This document shows, in pieces, positions 22,876 through 35,390 of a DNA stretch of 64,000 nucleotides. A model generated the notes under the pieces. That model did not search any database. It was given only the letters and a program-made list of their open reading frames with translations, and was not told the origin of the DNA. This DNA is from Marchantia polymorpha subsp. ruderalis. Lineage: Eukaryota > Streptophyta > Marchantiopsida > Marchantiales > Marchantiaceae. Position 1 is the first letter of the stretch. Each line of letters starts with the position of its first letter. The position numbers and the translations under genes are program-made. Where the stretch lies: assembly GCA_037833965.1 (NCBI GenBank), contig AP031358.1, positions 10,238,001-10,302,000 of the forward strand, in the 5' to 3' direction.

Positions 22876-25800
22876 TCTGAGTTGGTGGTGATGATGATGA
22901 TGCGATCCTTCTCTTCCGAGCTACCTGTATTCCAACATCATTATAGATGCATCAGTGAGACCACTGGGCGGATTTCCACCGATTCTTGTCAAGATTCAAA
23001 GCTTGATGAGTTCTGCATGCCTGTTATTTTCATTGTGCTACAAACTCGTTCTTCCATCGGCAAAGTCATACACTCTGGCAGAGAGTAAAATTCCATGGAC
23101 TGATTGATATATTCTTCAGCTGTGACGTGTGTACGTTCTGCTCCCTGGAACACTCTTTAAAGTGGACAGAGAAGGTCGGAACTCGAACAAACAAACGGTT
23201 GGTTTGTACGTAAAGATGCACAGAAATCGGCCGGTTACGACAGACGAGGCAGAAATGGACGGACCATTTCAAGAATTGGGCCAATTCGTAGTTGGAGGAG
23301 GTAAACTATAATCTAACTATAGCATCACCGACAGTTGCTGGCTCGACATTGACCTCTGGAAGTCACTCAAATAAGTGATTCTCCACTGTCTTGATCTGTA
23401 CTGCTGTCAGTATACTGTGCATTCAGCCGTCGCCGTCACTTGAGCCTTGTTTCACGTGGGTGGATTAGTTCCAAAAGGACGTCTTCAGACAGACATCAGA
23501 CTCCAAACCTGAAGGGGTTGGGAACAGATTGGGCTGGCAGTCAGAGATACAATTGTCATACAAATATGTTGCACATGGCTTTTCTACTCCCGTGAACAGA
23601 TGCACGGAATTGATTGCTCATAGACAATATTTCAGCAACGATCGATGTTTACACCGTGAAACTGTGTGTGTCAGACATAAATCATTCCAACAGGCTTCAA
23701 CACGCGGGGGCGTTTCCACTTGAAGTACAGTACGGAGCCATGGATTACTCGTTCCTCGCGATTGCAGGCAAAGTGTCGAAAGAGATATTAGTGGCAGTGT
23801 ACGTAGTAGCACAAAGTTCTTGACCAAACGCTCCAGATAGGAAAGCAAAGAGGAGGAGCGTGATTGCTCGTTAGCTGGTACATCTAGTGCAGTTCCAGCC
23901 AGAAAATTGGAAAGTTATTTCTAATAGATGTATAATCTGAAATTTGAAATGAAGCTACACACCGGAGAGTATTATCAAGGCTAGGTAAAAGCATCTGGAG
24001 CTGAAGTCCAGTCATGGATGGCTCGTAGAAGCAATTTGGAATCCGAGTTAAGTGATCATGTACTGCTTCAGCTCTCAATCAGAAGAATTCTCTGCCATTC
24101 AATCTCTCCCATCGTAATGGAAAGGAGGATTCAAATAAGGGTACTGCGCAACTCATGATTGACATCGACGGTATAGCCGCGGGGAGACGAGGGACATACT
24201 GGAGATTGTTCCTAATCTTCGTTGAAAAATGAAGTACTTGTCGAACGAAACCTCTTCGTCATACTTCATGGGATGCCATGGGAACGTTTTCCTGGGCTCT
24301 AGATTTTTGAGTCTTCGATGATGAGGAGAATTGGTGCAGAGGTCTGCTCTGCTCTCGCTTCAGAGGATGTGAACCAAAACAGACTCTTTCTCCCTCCACA
24401 AATGTATGCACGCTTACAAAAGCGCTGTCCTCAAGATTCTTCAGAGGATCTAAACTTTCATTGACCGAGCGATTTCACGAGACATCATAGATTTTAATCA
24501 TGGAGAAAGAGAAGATGCTGTTGCCATTGGTTCACGTGCTAAAAACAATCACATTCACCATCAAAAGCCAGGAGGAGCTTAAAGCGGAAGTAGATGGGGC
24601 TGACATCAGCTCTCTCTCTGCTCCGAGGCCAGGCCTACCCAGAATCAGATTATATGAATTTTGTAAGGCCGTGCAGTCTACAGCTCTTCGAAGGAGCTGG
24701 ATCCACCCTTCGTACCTTGAGATCGTTGATATGAAGATGAAGAGTCTCAGACTGTGTGACGTTTACGTCTCGATTTGGTTGGTGGGACTTGCATGTATCC
24801 ACGGGATTGACACCAGCTACAGATCTCTTCGGAAACATTATTTTATAGTGATGTCTCCGGTTACTGCACAATCTCGAATATACCCGCAGGTCCAACCATG
24901 CCCGATGCATGAAAGGTGACGATACGTCATTTCGGAGTCGAGGTCACAACCGAGTGGTTCCACCACGACACAATCTGACTTACGTCTTAGCCAGAGGTTC
25001 ATACTCGACGTCTCTCAGTTGGGTCAGCTCTCTCTCTCTCGCGACCATCCAAACAAGCAGTTATTCAAATTACAGGAACTGTAATCAATGTCTATGCTGC
25101 TTGATCTGCAGGCAGTTTAGACATTCAGCCAGCTTAACCAGCTGAATGGTTGTACAGCAGAGAGGTCTGTTAGGTCTGAAAATATATGTGACTTTGTTAT
25201 CATGAACAGACGCAACTAGAAAGGCGGTTTACTTGTCCGTTCAACGTACAGCGACCAGGAGGTCAAAATATGTACAATCTGGAAAGTCATGCTCCAGAGC
25301 ACGGGTTGTGAAGCCAACGTGATTCTCTTACACGTGTCAGAACACATTTAGCTGACCTCCCTTAGAAACTCGTTGGTCAGCCTGGCTTTGTCACGCCCTA
25401 TGTTTGAACAGCGACATAATTCGAGCCGACTGACCAATCAATGGCTTTTGAACTTTAAAGCGTCGTCAACATTTTTTTGTGCCGAACAGTATATCCGCAT
25501 ATGGCTCCGAGTGTCCCGTAGCATCTTTTGTCAAATCCTATCAATGGAGTCTGTTTCGAGCTTTTTTTTCTCAGCACAGTCACCGAGCAAACTTTCACGG
25601 ATTTTGCTTGACCGTGGAGGACGAGTCTCTGAGCTTTATAAGTTGATAAACTACTTCCTTCGAAAAGGTCTGATCGTATTAGTTAAATAGGTGTAACAAG
25701 ATAGTCCACCGGAAAATGCGTCCCTCTACTAATTCCCCTTATTGCTCTGAGAGGCCGAGAAAAGCATTTGTTACAATAACTTAAAGGTGGAAAACCGGTC

Positions 25801-27307
25801 CCAAGGTTCGAGGGTCGTTGCGGGTACCTCTCAGTAATGAAGACCACATCACTCTGAGTTTCAGTCGGCAATCAGATTTTCATGAGATCAGAAAAGCGAC
25901 CATAATGTTCGACTCGCTTGGACGTTATGTGCAAGCATTTGGGAGAAGCCAAGAGTATCTAAAGCTCAAGACGGACTGTGAAAGAACTGCGCTGAAGATC
26001 TTCATTGCAGATGCAAAGGCATCAGAGCACAATATATGAAACCACCACCACCATACACTACAGACGAGTCGAAAAGAATGTGTGGCAGATATTGGGGACG
26101 ACTTTGGAGAGACCGAAGCGGAGATTTAGAAGAAAGATCACATCATCCTTCTCAAGCGCAACTGAAGAAACATACAGGTCCTTCCAGAGAAGCGCGGTGC
26201 TGTATTTCTTCAAGTTTGTTCCCTTCTCACTGATTTGACAGCCATTGAGTTCATGTTAATAAAATGTACCCTCGATATTTACCATTTGATTCCGGCCATA
26301 TTTTACTCTAGTTGACGACGTATTTTTAACGTGTGCAGCCGTGTGTCACACAGGTAGAGAGGTAAGGATTGCCCTTCTGGAGGGATTCTGTCCCATCCGA
26401 AGATTAGAATCGGCATTAATACAACAGCTTCAACTCCCTGATATTACGAATTGCCTTGTCTGTTCAAATAATTAATTTATATATTTCTGTTCTCTACAAC
26501 AACTTCACAGAGACGACCATGCCCAAAAGCTTTTTGGATTTACTTTTCAGTATCAAAATCAAATCCATTTATTGTAAGTGTTCATAGTGTTCCAACTGTT
26601 GGCCCATTCTGTTCGGCATAGTTAGTCTAGATCCTTTTTGCTGAACATGTGGCCCTCTTTCTCCCTGCTAGGCTTATTGGAGAGCAGCAAGTGCAAGTGA
26701 CGTTGTGTAACGCCAGTAAAACTCTTAGTTTAAATGTCGGTCATGTATCAGGACGATGCTCTAAAATGGACAAGGTTTCTTGAACTGGGGGAGCATATTC
26801 ATTTACTCATACGTAACGTGATGGAAGTCATTTCTCTACGTGGCGTGTACTCAAAATGTAAGGCTGAGGATTTGTGAAAGGGCTGCATATTGATATCCCT
26901 TTTGACTACAGGAGGTCTCAAAATAACCTTACATAACGTACATAGATTTCTCAGCTCAGATGTTCCGATACACTCAACCAACCGTGCCTGAAATAACATG
27001 ACCCACTCTACCCTCACAAAATTGCTGTGTATCCTGTGGGCAATCAAAGAAGTCGCATTCAGACTTGATTCGTCCGAATCTGTCCTCTACCTTAGCAGAT
27101 CCAACCATTCCTTCGAAGGCCTGGCCCATTTGAGTGAGATTCTTGTGCTTATGCTGGTCCTTTATCTGGTTAGATAGACATCCATCGATTCAAATACATT
27201 ATCGGAAGTCGTCTGCAATCGTAACCAGCAAAGCTTGTTCGGTTCTGTGTCACAGCTTAAGGTGGCTGTCAGTAGGAGTCTTCTCTCGGGCAGCAGGAGG
27301 CTTCATT

Positions 27308-27601
27308 TCAGCGACGCTGGAAGTTGAATCTGGCGATGACAAACATGAGCAGCGAAACGAAAAGTACCGTTCAAAGAAGTACCATGACAATCGTCAGAGG
27401 AATGACACTCATCTCGGCACCTGATCCTTCTCGTAAAAGCACGTCGATCTGCGTCGTGCTGCCATCGTACATAAGCAAGTTGTCGTTCAAATTTCGAACT
27501 ATATAAGTATGGTGCCATTTAGCGAGTCGGCCACCGGCCAGAACCGATAGTACCATTTCACCATATCTTTCTCTGAAAAAAACCTGTTCTTTCTGTGACA
27601 C
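27308..27601 (-). pseudogene. Unrecognised C-terminal fragment with membrane segment and an in-frame stop
   Basis: A minus-strand frame ends in two hydrophobic stretches, VIPLTIVMVLL and TVLFVSLLMFVIARF, separated by a single TGA at 27373-27371 and followed by basic residues and a stop. The two stretches together would be a typical tail-anchor or last membrane span, with the TGA replacing one residue (a Trp codon is one base away). The upstream part (about 60 residues) is soluble-looking. I do not recognise the family. It could be a decayed gene end or chance. Confidence 0.2.
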
Positions 27602-28506
27602 AACAAGCTGACTTTATCGGCCATTGTACCTACTTGCCAAAACAAAACACAAACTGATTTTCGTATATATGCAAATAGAGATCCATGGTGTCATACAGTG
27701 CACAGACTCCAGATAGAAAAATCTGGACCAGTAAACCAACTGTGGAGCTCATATATTAATAAATTCGTAACAAAATGAGAGGAATTCGACTCTCGGGCAA
27801 AATCAAGTATCAGCCGGAATGCTTGGATAAATCTTTTATGTATCTTCACCTCTTAGGTCCGATACCTCAAAAGATGCCTATGGCAAGCGCACATACTGCT
27901 GTATAAACAATTCTTATTTCGTTGAAGTTAAGATTGCGCCCGACTAAATCTCTATCAAATTTTTTTTTAAAAATAAATATACTTTCGTTTCTTTGTATGG
28001 GTTTAATAATTTACCTTATCGTGAAAATAACTGTTCGAATTTACTCGAAACGAACTGGTTCTGAAAGCGGAAAGTTTGACTATCTATTGAACTTATCATG
28101 AATTTATTAATTCATAAAATAGTCGAACCAAGCAAAGTTCAATTGTACTATAACGATATCTGTGGAATCAAAACAATATATCAGGAAGTATATTACCATG
28201 TTATGATATGGAGTGTAACCTCAACTTAGTATAGTAAAAGATATAGTCACATGTGCTGACGGTAGCAAGTTTTATGCACCTCAGAACATTTCAGCCCATC
28301 ATGGAAATAAAAATATTGTAATCGATTTATATCCAAAACTTGTTCAAATTGCATGTGTTCGAAATAGCTCTCACCCAGTTTGCAGTCTGTTTTGACCCGT
28401 ACCATAATTACCAGAATACAATCTTACACTACGTTACATACGGGCGCAAGCATTCTGGAACTTGTTTTTCATTTGTATCTCATATATTTTAACCCAAATA
28501 TAGAGT

Positions 28507-28541
28507 CAGAAAAGCTATTCTCGGCCGGAGTAGCTTTTCTG
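28507..28541. repeat. Quasi-palindrome, arms of about 14 bp
   Basis: CAGAAAAGCTATTC (28507-28520) pairs with GAGTAGCTTTTCTG (28528-28541) with one G-T mismatch and a TCGGCCG centre. Confidence 0.65.
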
Positions 28542-29072
28542 GACGCCTAAAATAATGAACCTTATGGGTCTGAGTACTTTGCCATCAGCATTTCTCTTAC
28601 AAGTAGGGAAGGTGACCTAAACTGTGGAGATTGTTATCCATAAACTTAAACTTGCTCCCGTTTAAAAATTAGATGTTTCATCATAAAATTCTACCCTCCT
28701 ATCCTGAAACTCTCTAGTATATAGGGTTTGGGTACAAGTTTTGGGTTTATATATGTATTTTAAGCTCGTAATTATCAACTGCTGCGAAACTAATTTTACT
28801 TCTGAACCGTATCCTGCATCCATTATTGCCTGTCATCGCAGGAGTTGTTCCTTCATTCATAACCAGGCCTCTCTAAATACGGAAATCCGTCAATGGAGTT
28901 CCGTATATTCCGTAGTAGGTTTTCAAGAAATTTTGTATTTAAAAAAATAATTTTTTTTCTTCATTTACTTGGGCGTAACTAGAAAGTGATAAAAGTTTAA
29001 CATTCCAGTTCCGACATACCCATTATGGCTGTTAAAAGCTCTTAAATAGTTGTTTCAGTTTAAAAAGCTTTC

Positions 29073-29304
29073 GCACCATTATTTAAGTTAACTACAATTT
29101 TGGTAATATGATGACTGAAGTTCGATGGATTACACCAAACCCGCTACAAAGCGACCATGCAAAGTTATAGGTCTCAAAACTTCATTTTGCACCATTATTT
29201 AATATAACTACAATTTTGGTAATATGATGCCTGAAGTTCGATGGAATACACCAAACCCGCTACAAAGCGACCATGCAAAGTTGTAGGTCTCAAAATTCCA
29301 TTTC
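29073..29304. repeat. Tandem duplication of a 116-bp unit
   Basis: The units 29073-29188 and 29189-29304 are nearly identical with few substitutions and no length change. Each starts GCACCATTATTTAA and contains CACCAAACCCGCTACAAAG. I see no coding content. It is a local duplication of fairly recent origin. Confidence 0.85.
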
Positions 29305-32300
29305 AACCTAAACATCTGATTCTCAATCCTCCGAAAAACTTGTTACAATTAATTAGTTGGATTAATTTGAAGTTCTGCATGTTTTGATATCACTTTGCAA
29401 TCTAAAGAAGTTTAAAGTTCAACCAGTCGAGTTCCAACATTTTGACTTCCTTCTTACCTCCAGCTTTGAAAAGAACGGGATGTAATTCTAAAATATCAAG
29501 ATCTTTTGAAAGTTATTGGCAACTAAATTACATTCATCAAAAAGTGGAGTAACACAAATAATCTATGGTATTTGTGCACCATGGAGTATTAAAATGTCAA
29601 TTTCCAAACACTTCTACCTTAGAAATTGGCTTTTCAAAGATGAAATGATATTTACATATCAAAAAGAACACCCATATCCCTAGAAAGTGTATTCAAATAG
29701 AGAGTACTGTTCATAACTTAGCTCGACAACAATGTCTCCGAAATATTACTATCTCGAATAGTGAATCTCGTAAAACACTCTCGTTTTGTGTAACAATGTT
29801 GGACATGTTTTGTCTGGTATCTTGCAACAATTGAACAGGTCCTGTGGTATATGATCATCCGGTGGTATCAGATTGTACTATGTGGGGGCAAATATCAGTG
29901 GGCATCCACCATGTATCATTTATTGTCCACAGGGACTCGGCGTATGCTGTCGTCGTATTGTGAAATTTTCCTCTTCTTGACATGTGCAGAGTATTGTACA
30001 TGTCCTGCCCGGCCCATTCTCCATTGACTTTGTTCTGTTCCAAACCCCTCTGTCCCACAGAGAGACATTGTTTCCATACCTACTCTGTGGGATCCGACCG
30101 AAATCGCCGATGGACGTGGATTGATCGTGCCTTCGGGGACATCCGATAAAATTGGAACGATACTCCTTCCAGATGCAAGTCTGAACGTTTCGTAGGTTCG
30201 GTCCTATTTCGGAGTACAGACACTGAACGGCGTCATGAGACAGACTGTTGAAGACATCGTGATGCAAGTCTAGCTGAGCAAAATGTTGTGAACCCGATGA
30301 TGATTGCTCTGTCCAATTCTCTAACTTGTCTCCTTCACGCTCTTCCATGAGTTTCGCAGAAGTCATTTACTTAAATCCCTTCTTGTCGTTATTAGCTTTT
30401 TTCCATGTCCGTGTCTCACAACAACTCCCGTGTACATCGGATTGTGATACACAAATGAATTACTTATTTAGAATGCAATTGTTGTTCAAATTATTTAAAA
30501 TTATTAAAAAAATTAATACAATCATTATAAATCTACTGAGAAATTAATATTCAATGCAGGATTGAAACTTGAAAATATTATATTTAATAATGCAATTTCA
30601 TAACAAGTCTGGCAAAAAAATATCGTTATGCTCAGTTTGATGTTTACTTGAAATATATACTTTTTTTAACAAATAATGTTTTATATATTGAATAAAATGT
30701 AAAATATATTTTTTAATGATTTATTCTACAATATTCAAGTATCAATTATTTCTAGTATCAAAGTTTTCTGAATTTTAATGTATTCTTTGATGATAACAAA
30801 AACGACGCAGTATTGTGAAAATAATTGCATATGTAATCATTTCTTTTTTTTCATAAAAAATATAATTTAATATCTATCTAACTAGTAAAATAATTTACTA
30901 CAAAGATGATAAAAAAATATATATTCAAGTATTTTCTTCACGGATGATGTTTGTAAAGCTTCAATAAACATATATTTATTTAATGTTTATTCGTATAAAG
31001 TTTGATCATTAAGTAAAATGAATAGAAAATTTTGTATGATAATATTAAATAAATATTTATCTCATCGTAATACATTGATTGATATATATATATAGAGAGA
31101 GAGGTGTTTTACATTCTTCAATAGCTAAGACATACAATATAAACTTTGATTGATTATTATATTGAACAGATTTATACCTTGTATGTAATGTATTTGTCAA
31201 AGAATAAATATGTTGACAGATAAATTGAAATAATTTATCATAATGTTGGATTTCATAATTTTCTAAGATTTTTTAAAAATAAATAAAGCTAATATTTTTG
31301 TATTCATAGAAAATTTCAATGGATATATATAAAAATATTTTTTAAATTATTTTTAATTGAATTTTAAAATATGGTATCCTTTAAATGATTTTTATATGAA
31401 ATATCAAGGTTAAAAAATATATGTAAGTTCAAATTGGAATTCTTAGAATTAATAAAAATTTTCAAATCAGTTGAAATTATGGAATAATTAATTTAATTTT
31501 TTAATAATTTTGTATATGCATCATAGTTAGTAGCAACCTAATTAAGTCAAAGTGGAGAAAAATTGATTCTTGATCTTTTTATTAAATCAATAAATCAATT
31601 CAAAAACTGATTGGTATATAATTTTCAGAATTTGTGTAAGGAATCTTTAAAAACCATCAGCAAATCTAGCAAGTATTAAATATTCACAACAAAGTGTCAA
31701 GGATAAAGCTTTAAATTGTCTGCAATTGTAGAAAAATCAATCAATTGTGATGAATTGAGAATGAAAAAATAAATAATTTTTTCATCAAATTATTTCAAAT
31801 TAAATTTTATAAAAGTAGATCCTAAGTTTAATATTTAAAATAAAATTTGAACCAATTTGATAGATCTTGAAAAAAAAACAACTATTCATTGTGTGCATGA
31901 TCAACATATCACAAGTTCATGATGACTCATATTGATAAACAAATTATCACATTTTATTTCAAGAAATATTTTCAAGTAAAAATTTAATATTGAATATAAA
32001 TGATAAAAAATTTAGATTACATATTAAATGAAAATAGTTCAAAAATGAGATATTTTTTTATGTAATTCAAAATAAGAATAAATGTAAACATGTAAATAAG
32101 GTTTGTTTCATTGATGTAATTTTTGTAATGTTATTGTTTAGAATAAAAGTGAATTTTTTTTAGGATTTTTATTGCAAACATCAATGATATATTCTATATG
32201 ATGAAATGATGGGAGCAAGAGCTCATGAATTGAAAAATCAATCATAACTGTAAATGATTTATGAAAGACATGTGTAACTTCATAATCTCATGTGTAAAGA

Positions 32301-33200
32301 CACATGAAGTTATAGGAGTAATTTGCATGGAATATCATGTTGAAATTTATGCAAATTGAAGTTGATATGCAGTTCATGAGGTCATGAGTCGCAGTTTTGT
32401 GGTTTAATTTTATAAATTGATATATGAAGTTTTAGATTTCAAGATTGAGTTGCCAGTTAACCTGGATTATTTGATAGCAAATTGAAGTTGTGTTTCGATT
32501 TGAAATGTTATATCAGTTAAAACCAAGGCTGTCACGGCGCGGTGAAATCAGGTGAGGTTTAATTCAGTTTAAGTGTTTAACCTGATGTTTCTGATGCCAC
32601 AAAATAGGGTTTAAGTAGATTTAATTCGATCGTCATGAGGTGGATCCTACTACAAGTGGAAGTCCCTATTAGAAACTTCCAAGTGTCACTTTCGCTTGAT
32701 GAAATTATTTCACGGGAGGTCCACATGTCAATGATTAAACCTTAACACAATCGGGTTTTAGTGCATTAACCATCAACCCGATGGATTTCGCCCAGATTTA
32801 ACGGTTTTATTTTAAGATTTAAAACTAAAATCGTATGACTCTATTGTAATATCTCACAACAAACGATTGATGATGAGGTGAAAAGTGAGTTGGGGATGGA
32901 TTGTAAGACTCTAGTTGTAAAGTTTTGATGTGTGTTTCTTTTGATCGGCTAGATTATACCAGAATCATGTGCTTATGATATGTTAGTTTTGTGTGAGCAC
33001 CTGATTTTATAGTATTCATCCAAACTTGGTCATTGAGATTCTAATTTATACTATTTGAATCTTCTATGAAAAGTTGTGGTAAGGTTTATCTACCTCAATA
33101 ATGCTTCAGGTAATGGTAAATTGGTTGGTATCTACATTAAACAATTGTGTTCTAGACGCAAGTTTGGATCAGTCAAGATACCATCATGAGGTAAGATACT
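29305..33200. other. Gene-poor DNA with a long AT-rich core
   Basis: About 30370-32500 is strongly AT-rich with no coding frame. A TATATATATA/GAGAGAG run lies near 31083-31103. Before it, 29855-30366 (minus) holds two overlapping frames whose products I do not recognise, with an inner 10-bp inverted repeat TCCCACAGAG/CTCTGTGGGA. Confidence 0.4.
29920..30366 (-). CDS. Unrecognised 148-codon open frame
   Basis: An uninterrupted frame with a hydrophilic product, rich in Asn, Gln, Arg and Cys, with no motif, signal peptide or membrane span that I can name. A second minus-strand frame (30058-29855) overlaps its end, so one real exon in another frame is possible. It is bordered by AT-rich non-coding DNA. 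Possibly a relic or chance. Confidence 0.15.
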   Translation of the reverse strand: MTSAKLMEEREGDKLENWTEQSSSGSQHFAQLDLHHDVFNSLSHDAVQCLYSEIGPNLRNVQTCIWKEYRSNFIGCPRRHDQSTSIGDFGRIPQSRYGNNVSLWDRGVWNRTKSMENGPGRTCTILCTCQEEENFTIRRQHTPSPCGQ

Positions 33201-33231
33201 TGTTATACTGCTAGCAGAGCCCAAAATTGGG

Positions 33232-33372
33232 TGGCCATGCCCAAACCCACCCATGCCCATGGTTTATGGGTGACATTATTTTTCCATGGGTGGGCACAAG
33301 TAGTGCTAAGGCAGTGTTTGTCAAGATCCAACCAGAATTTGAGTAGCTATGGGTGGGCATGGATGGGTTTAG
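33232..33372. repeat. Small foldback with arms of about 19 bp
   Basis: CCCAAACCCACCCATGCCCA near 33232-33252 is matched in reverse complement by TGGGCATGGATGGGTTTAGG near 33351-33371, with two mismatches. Further CCATGGGTGGGCA copies lie between. It resembles a small non-autonomous foldback repeat, but I see no clear terminal duplications. Confidence 0.4.
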
Positions 33373-33858
33373 GTAGCTGGTGATGGTTATGGTCTGAAGT
33401 AAAATGTTGGCCTCTGATGGCTAGGAATAGCAATAGATGACCTTATATACGAATTTCACTTAGAACTAACTTTCATGGAACTTTGAAATGTCATTATGAA
33501 TCTAACAAAACATGTGAAAGCTTGATTATCCATTTGGTTTCATCCTTGTGATACTATCATGGGTCTTCCCGTCCTTCTTGCTACTCTTTAATTGGAGAGA
33601 AAGTCTTTCTTTAGATTGCAGATATGACCTCAACACTGCAGTAAACCCTTTTGAAACTCGGAACCACTCAGCTGCGTCTGACCTGTGACTCAGGAGACCC
33701 AAATTTGGACCCGCGGAGGGCTTCTAGTTCAGCTTCCAATAACGGCAAATTGGACTACGTTGAAGCTGCTAACGACGCCTACGTAGCCCGCGCTTCCACC
33801 TCAGACCCAGACCATCTGGAACACAATGCGCTGTCGATCAGCCGTAAGCTCACTTAGC

Positions 33859-33866
33859 CCATGCAA
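33859..33866 (+). promoter_or_regulatory. RY-type CATGCA element upstream of the desiccation gene
   Basis: CCATGCAA lies 227 bp before the start codon. CATGCA is the core bound by B3 factors of the ABI3 group. A GACGTC core (possible bZIP site) follows at 33883-33888. Both are short and could be chance. Confidence 0.3.
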
Positions 33867-33952
33867 ACCAGACATGAACACGGACGTCGAGCTCCAGTAC
33901 AGATGGTGCATGATGAGAGCCCCCATCGAACAGCGATTCGGCTATCTGCGAC

Positions 33953-33959
33953 TATAAGT
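33953..33959 (+). promoter_or_regulatory. Possible TATA box of the desiccation gene
   Basis: TATAAGT about 135 bp before the start codon, in otherwise GC-richer DNA. It would give a 5' UTR of about 100 nt. Confidence 0.35.
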
Positions 33960-34092
33960 ATGAGTCCCTCGCGAATCTGGAAGAAGAAAGTACCTTGGGT
34001 ATCTGAGAAGTGTCTCAGTTGTTACACTCTGCGATCGCCGGCGAGATCGAGTCCGAGTCTCCGAGTCCCAATTCCGCCAGCTCTGCGACAAG

Positions 34093-35390
34093 ATGGCTCT
34101 ACTGAGAGATCTGATTGGGTTTTCCACTCTGATTGTGCTGCTGTGTAGTGTTCCAGCAAATGGTGATACCAACTTCACAGCTATGGACAAGGATCTGATA
34201 GCCTTCGCTCTGAATTTGGAATATTTCGAGGCCGAGTTCTTTCTGAATGGGGCTCTGGGCTACGGCCTGGACAAGCAGGCACCAATGCTCGCTGCAGGTG
34301 GCCCTGCGCCGATCGGTCCCGAGAAGGCCGTCCTGGACCCGACTGCCTATGAGCTCGTCGCTCAGATGGGTCTGCAGGAAGTTGGACACCTCAGGTTTGT
34401 GACATCCCCGGAGCTCCAGTTTATGAGGGGTGCTGACTATTGATTGTTCGCTGTATCGAAAGCTTGTTAGAAATTCTGACCGTCCTTTGCTTACTTCGAT
34501 TTCAGAGCAATCAAATCCAGTATCGGAGACACGGCATTCCCTCGAGTTCAATTAGATATCAGCAAGGCAGTATGGGCTAAGACCATGGACTCTGCCTTCA
34601 ACAAAACTTTGAGCCCACCATTTGATGCCTATGCCAACAGCGTTAACTACATGCTCGCGTCGTACGCCATCCCTTACGTCGGTCTCACAGGATACACTGG
34701 TGCTGCTCCCCTCCTCCAGAGCGCTGGAGCCAAATCGGTAAATACTTGCAATTTATTTCATTCACTATTAACATTTTGCGAAGTATATTTCGAGCTTTTG
34801 AACTCTACTGTGAACTCTTCCCACAGATCTGAAGCTTTAGGATGTGACATGTAAACTGTATACAAAGAAAATTAGATCATGAAAATGATAGTCACGAGAA
34901 ACAGTGGGCAAACTTCTTTTTTTTGCTGAAGTTCAAAGTGTGATCTGAATTTTCTTTTGTTTCCATGCAGCTCGTAGCACGGCTTTTGGGAGTAGAATCT
35001 GGTCAGGATGCAGTTATTAGAACTTGGCTGTACGAGAGGAAGGGAGAGATGGTGATGCCGTACAACTTCACAGTAGCGGAGGCGACTGTGCAAATCTCGA
35101 AGCTCCGCAACACTTTGGATCATGAGGGTCTGGAGGTTGTGGAAGGTATGATGGTGCCTTTTGAGATTGACGACGAAGGTCTCTTGGTGCCGGAGGAACT
35201 TGGAGCAGAGAGGCAGACGAAGGGTAATGTGTTGTCTGCCGACGAGGATTCTCTTTCATACCAGCGTACACCAGAGCAAATTTTGTCTATCGTATACAGC
35301 TCAGGCAGCCCAAAGACGCCCGGTGGATTTTACCCTCTAGGCGCTCGAGGAAATATAGCTGAGAAGTATCACAAATATGGAGAAATGTAA
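34093..35390 (+). CDS. Desiccation-related protein, PCC13-62 family (ferritin-like), 317 aa, 3 exons
   Basis: Exons are 34093-34394, 34506-34737 and 34971-35390; all have GT-AG borders and consistent phases, and the length fits this family (about 310 aa). The N-terminus is a signal peptide (MALLRDLIGFSTLIVLLCSVPANG), so the protein is probably secreted or in the endomembrane system. The ferritin-like domain follows, with ALNLEYFEAEFF (about 40-51) and QEVGHLR (about 95-101), the helices where this fold carries Glu/His metal-type ligands. The C-terminus has the family's GGFYPLGARGNI. Homologues were first found as drying-induced proteins of resurrection plants; the molecular role is unknown. 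The start is the first ATG and opens directly into the signal peptide. It looks intact. Confidence 0.9.

Larger units (their letters stand above)
22876..29072. other. Upstream region of the ATPase and gene-poor DNA
   Basis: Contains the presumed promoter and 5' UTR of the ATPase (just above 22875), then several kilobases with only scattered short frames (for example 24500-24919 plus, 25373-25690 plus). None has a motif I can name. A TGATGATGATGATG run lies near 22888-22901. Confidence 0.35.

Noticed and set aside
24500..24919. 139-codon plus-strand frame with an ATG
   Set aside because: No motif or homology that I can name, and composition does not differ from the surrounding non-coding DNA.
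30700..32500. Many short AT palindromes
   Set aside because: Expected by chance in such AT-rich DNA; not counted with the mixed-sequence foldbacks.
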